64,000 nt of DNA from Nakamurella flavida (GTDB lineage: Bacteria > Actinomycetota > Actinomycetes > Mycobacteriales > Nakamurellaceae). A program made the translations under genes and the position numbers. Below, one piece after another: positions 48,605 through 59,657 of the stretch. The stretch's first letter is position 1. Each line of letters starts with the position of its first letter. The stretch covers positions 62,001 to 126,000 of the forward strand of contig NZ_JAUSQV010000001.1 of the NCBI RefSeq assembly GCF_030811475.1, given 5' to 3'. Below the pieces are notes generated by a model, which was given only the letters and a program-made list of their open reading frames with translations, made no database searches and had not been told where the DNA came from.

Positions 48605-48832
48605 CTACCGGGCGGCTTCAGAGGCGGCCAGGCCATCCGGTGCCGCCCGGTAGGTGTCGGGCATCCGCACCGCCTCGCGGGCCGCGCGGCTTTCGCCGGT
48701 CTCCTGCAACGTCAGCCGGATGAGAACCTCGGCGAGCTTGTGCAGGTCGGCGCGTTCGCGGTGGACGGCCCGGACGGAGAACGACCGCTCCTCGTAGGGG
48801 CGACGATCTGTCTTCTTCGTGTAGCGGCTCAT
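48605..48832 (-). CDS. Small basic helical protein of the element
   Basis: 75 residues. N terminus SRYTKKTDRRPYEERSFSVRAVHRER, then a helical segment ADLHKLAEVLIRLTLQETGE. No recognised family; such short proteins often accompany DUF4913 and SSB genes in actinobacterial integrative elements. It starts five bases after the DUF4913 stop, so it belongs to the same transcript. Confidence 0.65.
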   Translation of the reverse strand: MSRYTKKTDRRPYEERSFSVRAVHRERADLHKLAEVLIRLTLQETGESRAAREAVRMPDTYRAAPDGLAASEAAR

Positions 48833-48836
48833 CGGT

Positions 48837-49394
48837 CTACGGAGCCTCGTCGTCGGCCAGGTTGGCGTAGAACTCGTCTTCGGCCTCCTGGCGCTTGCGG
48901 ACTTGGGCGATGACGAACTCGACGAACTCGGTGTCGCGGTCGGTGAAGGTGAAGTCCTGGATCGTGGGAGCTGGGTCTTCACCGGGCCATGCAGCTTGCC
49001 GGGTCGGTCGGTCGTGGTCGCCACGGGTGCCGCAGGCGGTGACCCAGTAGCGAAGGCGTTCGCGCGCGTCGGCGAAGTCGCGATGCCAGCCGAGCGGCGC
49101 GGATGCGTTCTGATCGGGGTCGTAGGCCGCGAGCCAATGCAGGTGCAGTGCCGATAGCTCCCAGACCATCTCCGGGTGGTGATGCCAGAACGGCGGCACC
49201 ACCGCGACGGTGAGGCCGTAGGTGCGTCGCAGCCAGTCAACCCACCGGTTCAGCGCGAGCCATTCCTGCTCCAGCTCGTGCGCTGTCAGCAGGTTCCAGT
49301 TCACGGGGTGCGGCGGTTCGGGCATGTCTGCGTTGGTGGCGTGGGGCGGCCCGTCGAAGACATCCGGCTCATCCATCTCGTGCTGATCGTTCAT
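48837..49394 (-). CDS. DUF4913 family protein
   Basis: 185 residues from ATG 49394. The central region VNWNLLTAHELEQEWLALNRWVDWLRRTYGL and PPFWHHHPEMVWELSALHLHWLAAYDPDQNASAPLGWHRDF matches DUF4913, a family found on plasmids and integrative elements of actinobacteria, with unknown function. An acidic N terminus and a charged helical C terminus flank it. Lies between the SSB-like gene and the 75-residue protein in one operon. Confidence 0.85.
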   Translation of the reverse strand: MNDQHEMDEPDVFDGPPHATNADMPEPPHPVNWNLLTAHELEQEWLALNRWVDWLRRTYGLTVAVVPPFWHHHPEMVWELSALHLHWLAAYDPDQNASAPLGWHRDFADARERLRYWVTACGTRGDHDRPTRQAAWPGEDPAPTIQDFTFTDRDTEFVEFVIAQVRKRQEAEDEFYANLADDEAP

Positions 49395-49413
49395 GGTGCT
49401 TCGGCTCCCGAAC

Positions 49414-49854
49414 TCACATGCTGACCGGGGCGTGCGCCGTCGCCGCTGCTCGCTGCGTCGGGTCGTACGCCGCTGCGTCCCGGCCGACTCCATTGCGCGG
49501 GGTGCGGTCCACCTCGTAGCGGGTTCGCGCGGCGTCATGGCCGATCTTCTTGGCGACGAACTCTTCGCCCTCGATCGCCTGACCGTTGCGCTCGTAGTTG
49601 ACCGGCCGCGTGTAGCCCTCGGCGACGAAGTTGTCGCCCTGGGTGAAGTTCGCGTGCGCGTGCTCAGCGGAACGCCCGAACATCACCAGGTGGTGGTAGG
49701 TCGTCTCGGTCTGCGTGAACGAGCCGTCGTCCTCACGGCGGAAGTGTTCCTTGCCGATACGGGCGAAGAACCTGGCGTCTCCCTTGGCCGTCTCGGTGAG
49801 CAACGGCTCCGGGGCGATGAAGCCTGATAGCGATTCCTGGGTGTGAATGGCCAT
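49414..49854 (-). CDS. ssb: Single-stranded DNA-binding protein-like (element-encoded)
   Basis: 146 residues. An OB-fold SSB core is visible: ARFFARIGKEHFRREDDGSFTQTETTYHHLVMFGRSAEHAHANFTQGD, then FVAEGYTRPVNYERNGQAIEGEEFVAKKIGHD. The C-terminal tail does not end in the acidic DDDIPF tip of chromosomal SSB, so partner recruitment may differ. Mobile elements carry such SSBs to protect DNA during transfer. Confidence 0.8.
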   Translation of the reverse strand: MAIHTQESLSGFIAPEPLLTETAKGDARFFARIGKEHFRREDDGSFTQTETTYHHLVMFGRSAEHAHANFTQGDNFVAEGYTRPVNYERNGQAIEGEEFVAKKIGHDAARTRYEVDRTPRNGVGRDAAAYDPTQRAAATAHAPVSM

Positions 49855-49924
49855 GATGGCCTCCTCCTGACTCGGGCGACCAACTGCGTGTGGGTCGCTC
49901 TGTCAGGCAGAGCTTGTCAAGATT

Positions 49925-49940
49925 TCTGTGTAAGTGACGG
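49925..49940. repeat. Left terminal inverted repeat of the IS
   Basis: TCTGTGTAAGTGACGG, exactly repeated in inverted orientation at 51335-51350. Confidence 0.9.
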
Positions 49941-49943
49941 CGG

Positions 49944-51311
49944 TCACAGATGGGGTTCGATGCGGTCGGGGTAGACCAACGACAGTTGGGCCAGGGCTTG
50001 TTTCCAGTTCGTGGTCACCTGTCCCTCGACAAGTCGTCCTTCAGCTTGGCGTTTCTCGCGTCGACCGCGGCCGGCTTCTTTGGCTCGGTCGGCGGCGCGT
50101 TTGTCCTCGATGTTGCAGATCGCCAGCCAGAGCAGCTTCACTGCGGCCAGGTCGTTGGGGAAGTGGCCGCGGTTCTTGATGATCTTGCGGAGTTGGTAGT
50201 TCAACGATTCGATCGCGTTCGTGGTGTAGATGACCTTCCGCAGCGCCGGCGGGAACGCCAGGAACGGGGTGAACCGGTCCCAGGACCGTTGGAACGCCGC
50301 GGCCGTGGTCGGGTACCTGCGGCCGAGTTCGGAGTCGGCGAACGCGTCGAGTTCGACCCTGGCCGCGTCTTCATCGGGTGCCTGGTAGATCGGTTTCAAC
50401 GCCGCCGCGACGGCTCTGCGGTCGCCGTAGCCTACGAACCGCATCGCCTGGCGGATCAGGTGGACCACGCAGGTCTGCACGGTGGCCAGCGGCCACGTGG
50501 CAGCGACCGCCTCGGGGAACCCGGTCAGGCCGTCGCAACACACGATCAGCACGTCGCGAACCCCGCGGTTGGCCAGTTCAGCGCACACCGACGCCCAGAA
50601 CTTCGCGCCTTCGCTGGCCTGGATCCAGATCCCCAGAACCCGCTTCACACCGTTCATGTCGACACCGACGGCGATGTGCGCGGCGCGGTTGCGGACGTGC
50701 CCGCCGTCGCGGACCTTCACGATCAGCGCGTCCAGATAGATCACCGGGTACAACGCCTCCAATGGGCGGTGTTGCCACTCGGTGACCGCGTCCAGGACCT
50801 CGTCGCAGATCTTGGAGATCGTCTCGTGCGAGAGTTCCGTGCCGACCGTGGCGGCCAGGTGATGCTGGATGTCGCGCAACGTCATCCCGCCGGCGTAGAG
50901 CGAAACGATGATCTCGTCCAAACCGCCCAACCGGCGGGAGCCCTGGGGCACCAGCCGCGGAGTGAACGACCCGGCCCGGTCTCTGGGAATGTCCAAATCC
51001 ACCGGCCCGACCTGCGAGGACACCGTCTTGGGCGTCGAGCCGTTCCGGGAATTCGGGAACAGCCGGGCCTGCGGATCACCCTTGTCGTACCCGAGATGGT
51101 CAGACAACTCGGCCTGCAACCCGCGTTCCAGCGCCGCCTTGATCAACCCCGGCACCAGCCCGCCGTCACCGGTCAGCGGCAGCTGGCCCCTATCGATCTG
51201 AGCGAACAGTTCATCCAGAGCGCCAGAGGCACGCAACCGCTGCGCCACCTCAGCAGTGGACAACGGCTCATCGACGACACCGTCAGCACCACCCTCCTCA
51301 ATCATGGTCAT
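49944..51311 (-). CDS. IS256-family (Mutator-type) transposase
   Basis: 455 residues from ATG 51311 (MTMIEEGG), with AAAGGA upstream; an earlier GTG would lie in the terminal repeat. DDE residues sit in IYLDALIVKVRDG, CCDGLTGFPEA and TTNAIESLN. GLQAELSDHLGYDKGD at the N terminus and RNGSTPKTV are typical. Intact, so the IS may be mobile. Confidence 0.95.
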   Translation of the reverse strand: MTMIEEGGADGVVDEPLSTAEVAQRLRASGALDELFAQIDRGQLPLTGDGGLVPGLIKAALERGLQAELSDHLGYDKGDPQARLFPNSRNGSTPKTVSSQVGPVDLDIPRDRAGSFTPRLVPQGSRRLGGLDEIIVSLYAGGMTLRDIQHHLAATVGTELSHETISKICDEVLDAVTEWQHRPLEALYPVIYLDALIVKVRDGGHVRNRAAHIAVGVDMNGVKRVLGIWIQASEGAKFWASVCAELANRGVRDVLIVCCDGLTGFPEAVAATWPLATVQTCVVHLIRQAMRFVGYGDRRAVAAALKPIYQAPDEDAARVELDAFADSELGRRYPTTAAAFQRSWDRFTPFLAFPPALRKVIYTTNAIESLNYQLRKIIKNRGHFPNDLAAVKLLWLAICNIEDKRAADRAKEAGRGRREKRQAEGRLVEGQVTTNWKQALAQLSLVYPDRIEPHL

Positions 51312-51334
51312 AGCTGTAGTCCTTTCCGGCAGGA

Positions 51335-51350
51335 CCGTCACTTACACAGA
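51335..51350. repeat. Right terminal inverted repeat of the IS
   Basis: CCGTCACTTACACAGA, the reverse complement of the left terminal repeat. Confidence 0.9.
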
Positions 51351-51351
51351 C

Positions 51352-51705
51352 CATCTGACACGCCCGTCAGGCAGGTGCGCCCCTGATTCCCAAGCGCCGT
51401 CAGGAGGCACCAACCTGTCGCGGTCGCGCTGGACGTACATGGTCAACGGCCACCGTTACGTCCAAGACCCCGCCGTCTTCGAGGGGCTCGCCGCGTTCTT
51501 CGACGTGGACGCGGCGTTCCTGCTCGGCGAGGACGGTGCCGCCACGCCCGAGAAGGACTCAGCGCAGCTCGACCTGGTTCGGTCCATGCGTGCCGCGAAG
51601 GTGAAGTCCTATGCTGCCCGCACCCTCGGCGACATCTCGCCGAAAGCACTCCACGCCATCACCAAGTTCCTGGATGAGGAAATGACACCAACGCCTGAGC
51701 ACTGA
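51352..51705 (+). pseudogene. Xre-type HTH regulator, 5' end missing at the IS
   Basis: The frame continues from inside the IS. Residues LSRSRWTYMVNGHRYVQDP and the following AVFEGLAAFFDVDAAFLLG match the recognition helix and helices four and five of an Xre/EspR-like HTH with its small-ligand or dimer region, but helices one and two are absent. No in-frame ATG or GTG precedes this part outside the IS. AGGAGG lies seven bases before a CTG at 51415, which could allow a shortened product. It would normally regulate the ImmA/IrrE gene that follows. Confidence 0.65.
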
Positions 51706-51765
51706 CAGGTGTCGCGCAGGGCGAAGCCGATACCGGTCACTGCTCCCCACTGAGAGGGGCGAACC

Positions 51766-52230
51766 GTGAACATAGAACAGGCCGTATCGGCGGCCGTCGC
51801 GGGCCTTCAGCTCGGCAACACCTTCACCTTCGACGACCTCCTCCGCTCTGTCCAGGACCAGCGGCACCGCAGGCTCCGCGTCATCGAGCTCGCCGACCTC
51901 GACACGCACGACGGCCTCTGCGCGCTCTGGCTGGCAACCGATACAGACGACCTCGTGCTCCACGCCCACACTGACTCGACACTCCACAGACAGCAGTTCA
52001 TCCTCCACGAACTCGCCCACATGATCCTCGGCCACTGCGACGGAGAGGACTGCCCAGCCGTGGACATGCTGCTGCCCAACATCCCGCCCCGCACACGCGG
52101 ACGCCTGCTCCGGCGGCAAGACCTTGACAGCGAAACCGAGATCGCCGCCGAGTCTCTCGCCGACCAGCTCGCCGCCGGCATCCGAGGATCAGTGTTCGCC
52201 GAGTCGGCCTACTCGGAGATATTCGGATGA
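51766..52230 (+). CDS. ImmA/IrrE-family metalloprotease
   Basis: 154 residues, GTG start. The zinc site HELAHMILGH (HExxH, about residue 81) and the downstream Glu in ETEIAAESLAD define the family. ImmA-type proteases cleave an Xre repressor, here presumably the truncated regulator just upstream. The stop overlaps the next gene's start (ATGA), so it is coupled to the 7-TM protein. Confidence 0.88.
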   Translation: MNIEQAVSAAVAGLQLGNTFTFDDLLRSVQDQRHRRLRVIELADLDTHDGLCALWLATDTDDLVLHAHTDSTLHRQQFILHELAHMILGHCDGEDCPAVDMLLPNIPPRTRGRLLRRQDLDSETEIAAESLADQLAAGIRGSVFAESAYSEIFG

Positions 52231-53162
52231 TCCAGACGCTCGTCGCGACGCTCATGTGGGCGCTCGTGGCGAGCCTGCTCATCTTCCGCCGCAAACGCAC
52301 CGACCGAAGTATCACCCGCGCCGCCTTCACCATCGCCATCGCGATGACGCTGAACGTCGATGGAATCTACACGGCCGTCGATCCGCTCCTCGGCGGCACG
52401 AACATCGCGACGCTGATCGCGGACGCGCTCCTGATGGTCGGACTCTTCTTCCTCGGACGCGGCGTCATGAAGACCGGCGAGTACCGGCCCAGGCTCGTCC
52501 GCGCCGCCGTCAGTACGCCCGTCCTGCTCGTCGCGCTACTCGCGATCACCGCAGCATTCCTGTTCATCGACCGCGGCCCGACGACCACGCAGTTCATGAA
52601 CGACTTCGGCGCCCAACCCGCGACGACTGCCTACTCGATCATCACCTTCGTCTATGGCGGCATCGTCATCGCCGCGATGCTCACCCTCGCCGCCCGGCGA
52701 TACCGGCACAGCGCCGGTGTCCAGCGCCTGCCCGCAGCGCTGCTGACGCTCGGGTCAGCTTTCGGCGTCGCCCTCTGCCTCGCTGTGATCGTCATGGACA
52801 TCGCCCACGTCACCGGCCGACTCGGCTTCCTGCATGCCGTTCAGCCCGCCTACGGGCCGCTCTCGCTCCTGACGTTCCTATTCCTCTGCGCCGGGTTCGC
52901 CGCGCAACCCGCCGTCCGGCGCGCCCAGCACTACCTGCGCGACAAGCGCACAGCCGCCCTCGCGGCACAGCTGGAGTCACTCTGGAACCGAGCGACACAG
53001 GTGCGGCCCGGCCTGAGCCAAGCAGACCCGCTCGCCGCCAGCACGGAAGACCCCGAAGGGCACCTCCATCGGGTGATCGTCGAAATCCGCGACGCGATGA
53101 TCGACCCCCGCATCACCTTCGACATCAGCGCCGAAGACCGCGACCTACTCCAACGAGCCTAG
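52227..53162 (+). CDS. Seven-helix membrane protein (MAB_1171c/DUF6545-like)
   Basis: 311 residues. About seven hydrophobic helices between residues 1 and 225 (first MIQTLVATLMWALVASLLIF), followed by a cytoplasmic helical domain (QHYLRDKRTAALAAQLESLWNRAT to the end). The layout matches actinobacterial MAB_1171c-like putative transporters, which recur next to Xre and ImmA/IrrE genes. Transport has not been shown for the family; a receptor role is equally possible. Translationally coupled to the ImmA-like protease. Confidence 0.75.
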   Translation: MIQTLVATLMWALVASLLIFRRKRTDRSITRAAFTIAIAMTLNVDGIYTAVDPLLGGTNIATLIADALLMVGLFFLGRGVMKTGEYRPRLVRAAVSTPVLLVALLAITAAFLFIDRGPTTTQFMNDFGAQPATTAYSIITFVYGGIVIAAMLTLAARRYRHSAGVQRLPAALLTLGSAFGVALCLAVIVMDIAHVTGRLGFLHAVQPAYGPLSLLTFLFLCAGFAAQPAVRRAQHYLRDKRTAALAAQLESLWNRATQVRPGLSQADPLAASTEDPEGHLHRVIVEIRDAMIDPRITFDISAEDRDLLQRA

Positions 53163-53233
53163 AGTCACCTCGTCGGAAACGACACCACCGTCGCGACGAC
53201 CTTGCCCGTCCCGAATGTCGAGGAGCGTGAATC

Positions 53234-54370
53234 GTGATCGGGCGCATCGCCCTCGGCAGCGGGATCGCGGCAGCAGCAGCCGGCGGGCTCGGGTGGGTAA
53301 TCGCGCGGCGGTTCACCGCGCCCGCCGGCCCGCGCACGTTCGACCTCCCCGCCCGAGGATTCGAGCACGACGACAACGGCGACCTGATCGTGCTCGACCG
53401 CACCGCCCAAACGACCGCGGCTGGCATCTACAACCTCTGGTTCAAGCGTGGAGGCTGGGTCCAGCTCTCCACAGATGCCGTCGATCGCGGACCCGCTGGC
53501 ATCGCTCGCAGGATCACCGGCTCTGCACCCGGCTTCACCCCGAAGACCGGGGATCGTGCCTCGTGGAGCGGGATCTACTACGCCACCCCGGCCGATGCCG
53601 GGCTCCACGCCCGCGACATCACCATCACCACCCCCGCAGGACCATGCCCGGCCTGGCGCATCGACGGCGACCCCTCGACCTGGGCGATCCACATCCACGG
53701 CCTCGGCAGCACCCGCGCCGGCACCCTCCGCGGCGTGCGGGTCGCAACCGAACTCGGCTACACCTCCCTCGTGGTCAGCTACCGCAACACCACCGAAGGG
53801 CCACGAGTCGGCACCGGCCGAACAACCCTCGGCCACACCGAGACGACCGACATTGACGAAGCCATCGGGTACGCCGTGCGACGAGGAGCCGAACAGGTCG
53901 TGATCTTCGGCTGGTCAATGGGGGCCGCCATCGCCCTCCAACTCGCCGACCGGCCTCGACACCAAGGGCTGATAGCCGCGCTCGTACTCGACTCACCCGC
54001 CCCCAACTGGACCGAAGTTATCAAGGCCAACTGTGCCCGAAGCGGACTGCCCCCCGCCGCCGGACACCTCGCGACCCCGTGGCTCACCCTCGACCCGCTG
54101 GCTCGGACAGTCGGCCTGACGGGCCGCGTCCCACTCCGCTCCTTCGACTGGACCGCACGAGCCGCAGACCTCACCACGCCGACCCTGATCCTCCACGGCA
54201 CCCGAGACGACTCCGTACCGATCCGGCTTTCACAAGCACTCCGAGACGCCCGCCCGGACCTCGTCAAGCTGGAGACCTTCGACGCCGATCACACCCTGTG
54301 CTGGAACACCGACCCCGACCGGTGGCAGGAAGCAGTGACCACCTGGCTCAAGGCCCGTGTCCCGCACTGA
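53234..54370 (+). CDS. Membrane-anchored alpha/beta hydrolase
   Basis: 378 residues from GTG 53234, with GAGGAG eight bases before it. A short N-terminal helix (IALGSGIAAAAAGGLGWVIA) anchors it, then a beta-rich segment of about 110 residues, then the hydrolase core: IHIHGLGSTRAGTL oxyanion region, nucleophile Ser in FGWSMGAAIAL, Asp in LHGTRDDSVP and His in DADHTLCWN. The triad is complete, so it should be an active esterase, lipase or peptidase. It follows the 7-TM gene by 71 bases and is probably part of the same module. Confidence 0.85.
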   Translation: MIGRIALGSGIAAAAAGGLGWVIARRFTAPAGPRTFDLPARGFEHDDNGDLIVLDRTAQTTAAGIYNLWFKRGGWVQLSTDAVDRGPAGIARRITGSAPGFTPKTGDRASWSGIYYATPADAGLHARDITITTPAGPCPAWRIDGDPSTWAIHIHGLGSTRAGTLRGVRVATELGYTSLVVSYRNTTEGPRVGTGRTTLGHTETTDIDEAIGYAVRRGAEQVVIFGWSMGAAIALQLADRPRHQGLIAALVLDSPAPNWTEVIKANCARSGLPPAAGHLATPWLTLDPLARTVGLTGRVPLRSFDWTARAADLTTPTLILHGTRDDSVPIRLSQALRDARPDLVKLETFDADHTLCWNTDPDRWQEAVTTWLKARVPH

Positions 54371-54505
54371 TCGGCCGAGCAGAGCGACCACCCTCGGCAC
54401 CCATCTCGTTCGGCCACGCCCGGAGAAACCCCACTCAAGCCGCACCTCCACCGGTATCATCGTAAGTGTTGGCCTGCCTGGGCCATTGAGCGAGGGAGGA
54501 CCAAC

Positions 54506-54775
54506 GTGGCTGAGCCGTGGCTGTCCGCAGACGACATCGCCGCCCACCTCGGGGTCACCAAAGACACCGTCTACACCTGGATCGCCGAGAAGGCCATGCC
54601 AGCCCACAAGGTCGGACGCCTCTGGAAGTTCCAAGCCAGCGAGATCGACGACTGGGTGCGTGCGGGCGCGGCGGCCAGCGACGACGAGACCGCTCAGCAG
54701 CCCACGCAAATGTCAGCGGTCACTCCTGCGATCGTGACGACGAGCACGGGAAGGGGAGACGATGACGCTGAGTGA
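54506..54775 (+). CDS. Helix-turn-helix protein (MerR/excisionase type), first gene of the defence operon
   Basis: 89 residues, GTG start with GGGAGG six bases upstream. WLSADDIAAHLGVTKDTVYTWIAEKAMPAHKVGRLWKFQASEIDDWVRAG is a full excisionase/HTH-17 domain. It could be an operon regulator or an excisionase. A TATCAT -10 candidate lies at 54455-54460. Its 3' end overlaps the next gene by 14 bases, which argues for a regulatory role in the restriction-modification operon. Confidence 0.85.
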   Translation: MAEPWLSADDIAAHLGVTKDTVYTWIAEKAMPAHKVGRLWKFQASEIDDWVRAGAAASDDETAQQPTQMSAVTPAIVTTSTGRGDDDAE

Positions 54776-55406
54776 AGCCCAGCGCTTGGTGAAGTCTAAG
54801 CAGCGCGTTGCCGATCACGGCGAGGTGTTCACGCCGGGGTGGATGGTCGAGGACATGCTCGATCTCGTCAAGCATGAGTCCGAGCGGATCGACTCTCGCG
54901 TGCTCGAGCCCGCCTGCGGCTCCGGCAACTTCCTTGTCCCAGTCCTAGCTCGCAAACTCGTCACCGTCCAACTTCGCCACGGCAAAAGCGAGTTTGAGAG
55001 GCGTCACTACGCTCTGTTTGCGCTGATGTGCACGTACGGCATCGAGCTCCTCGCAGACAACGCCGAGGAGTGCCGCGACAATCTAGCCGAGGTGTTCAAC
55101 ACGTTTCTGGGCATCAGCAGCGATGACCAGTGGGCGCAAGCGGCGCGCGCGGTCCTAGCCGTGAACATCGTCCAGGGGGATGCCTTGACCATGACCTTGG
55201 TGAGTGGCCAGCCGATCACCTTCCCTGAGTGGGGCTACCTCGGCAAAGGGAAGTTCCAGAGGCGCGACTTCCGCTACGACGATCTCACCCAGAGAGCCTC
55301 GTACGAGGGCACACTGTTCGGCGAACTGGACGACGACGACCTGTTCGTTCCCGCGCAGACCTACCCGACCATGACCGTCAATCAGATCGCCGAGGCCGCC
55401 GCGTGA
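54762..55406 (+). CDS. N6-adenine methyltransferase-like protein lacking NPPY
   Basis: 214 residues. AEVFTP-like region DHGEVFTPGWMVEDML, motif I LEPACGSGNFLVPVL (residues about 48-62) for S-adenosylmethionine binding, and the IELLADNAEECRDN helix. No catalytic NPPY/DPPY motif follows the NIVQGDAL segment, where it is normally found. It may be a SAM-binding or DNA-recognition partner of the next protein, or a split half of an ancestral enzyme. Overlaps genes on both sides (14 bases upstream, GTGA downstream). Confidence 0.8.
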   Translation: MTLSEAQRLVKSKQRVADHGEVFTPGWMVEDMLDLVKHESERIDSRVLEPACGSGNFLVPVLARKLVTVQLRHGKSEFERRHYALFALMCTYGIELLADNAEECRDNLAEVFNTFLGISSDDQWAQAARAVLAVNIVQGDALTMTLVSGQPITFPEWGYLGKGKFQRRDFRYDDLTQRASYEGTLFGELDDDDLFVPAQTYPTMTVNQIAEAAA

Positions 55407-57056
55407 CCCTTGCACCCTTTACCCTCAGAGGGCACAACCCGGATGTCTTGACCTGCATCGCAAACCTCTCGAACGATGAGGTCTTCACCCCGCCCGAGTT
55501 CGCGAACCAGATGCTCGACACGCTTGCCGCCGCGTGGGCAGACGCCAACGACGGCGCGAACATCTGGGCTAACCCCGATGTCACGTTCCTCGATCCGTTC
55601 ACCAAGTCCGGCGTGTTCCTCCGCGAGATCGTCCGTCGGCTCACCGACGGACTGATCCTCGCAATCCCCGACCTCGACCAACGCGTCGATCACATCCTCA
55701 CCCATCAGGTGTTCGGCATCGGGATCACCCAGCTCACTGCGCTGCTTGCGCGCCGGAGCGTCTACTGCTCGAAGTTCGCCAACGGCACGCACTCGATCGC
55801 CAAGTCATTCACGACCGAGGACGGCAATATCTGGTTCGAGCGCACCGAGCACACCTGGGGCGGCGGGAAACGAGAGTTCCGATCCGATCCGCTGACCAGC
55901 GAAGAAGTCATCGTCTATACCAACCGCAAGTGCATCTACTGCGGAGCGGGCGAGGATGACTACGCACGTGGTGACGATCTTGAGACTCACGCCTACGCCT
56001 TCATCCATACCGACGACATCAAGGCTCGGATCGCCGAGCTGTTCGGAGACAACATGCAGTTCGACGTCATTATCGGCAACCCGCCGTACCAGCTCAGCGA
56101 CGGCGGCTACGGCACCTCCGCTGCACCGATTTACCAGATGTTCGTAGAGAAGGCGCTGGGGCTCGACCCACGCTTCGCAGTCTTTGTCACTCCGTCTCGC
56201 TGGTTTGCGGGAGGCAAGGGCCTCGATGAGTACCGCAAGAAGATGCTGTCCGATCACCGCATGCACGACATCGTCGACTACCCAAAGCTCTACGAGGCCT
56301 TCCCAGGCGTGAAGATCAGAGGCGGGGTCTCATACTTCCTCTGGGACCGCGAACACGACGGCCCTTGCACGATCCAGACGATGTGGGACGGGCAGCCGGT
56401 GGGCGAGAAGGCGACCCGGTTCCTCGATGCCTACGATGTCTTGGTTCGACGCAACGAAGCTATTCCAATCCTAGAGAAGGTCCGCGCGAAGCACGAGCCA
56501 ACGCTCGACACTCGCGTGTCTACAGGCAAGCCATTCGGTCTACGCACCTTCTTTCATGGCAAGCCAACCGCCAGCGGTTTGAAGGACCCGGTACAGCTGT
56601 TCGGTTCTCGCAAGATCACTTGGGTCGCCCGAAGTGAGGTTCCGCTGAGTGACGGGTGGATCGATCAGTGGAAGGTCCTGATGACTGCTGTGCAGGGCAC
56701 GAGCGCTGCGGTCGAGACGAAGTTCCTCTCCAAACCGATCATTGCTGGCCCCGGCACAGCTTGCACGGAAACGTATCTTGTCGCTGGAAGGTTTGACGCT
56801 GAGGAGGAAGCGACGCGGTACGCCGCGTACCTGCGCACCCGCTTTGTCCGCTTCCTTGTGTCGCTCCGTAAGTCCACTCAGCACGCTACTCGGGATGTGT
56901 ACGCTTTTGTCCCAGATGTTCCTCTCGATCGGGACTGGACAGATGCTCTCCTGTACGAGCGCTACGGACTGACCGACGACGAGATCGCGTTCATCGAGTC
57001 CCAGGTCGCTGCCCACGACGACACCCCCTTCGACGAGGACGGGGCCGACGATAGCG

Positions 57057-57064
<8 letters not shown>
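55403..57064 (+). CDS. Eco57I-type DNA methyltransferase
   Basis: 553 residues from GTG 55403, overlapping the preceding stop. It has its own motif I variant (FLDPFTKSGVFLREI, 64-70), a CIYCGAGE Cys pair near 177-180, and motif IV FDVIIGNPPYQLSDGG with NPPY at 226-229, followed by FVTPSRWFAGGKGLDEYR and GGVSYFLWDRE. The C-terminal half, about 200 residues, is probably target recognition. Expected to make N6-methyladenine protecting against the nuclease encoded next. Eight-base overlap with the following gene. Confidence 0.9.
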
Positions 57065-59627
<2,563 letters not shown>

Positions 59628-59657
59628 CCATCTGCCAGCCCGACCGAGAGAATCCGC

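Larger units (their letters stand above)
49925..51350. mobile_element. IS256-family insertion sequence, complete
   Basis: 1426 bases bounded by perfect 16-base inverted repeats and holding one intact transposase gene. The eight bases outside each end differ (tcaagatt on the left, ccatctga on the right), so there is no target-site duplication. Together with the truncated regulator on the right this suggests deletion next to the IS after insertion. Confidence 0.9.

Noticed and set aside
52124-53230. 368-codon Arg/Pro-rich frame over the 7-TM gene
   Set aside because: Shadow frame; the overlapping frame gives a clear polytopic membrane protein with coupled start.
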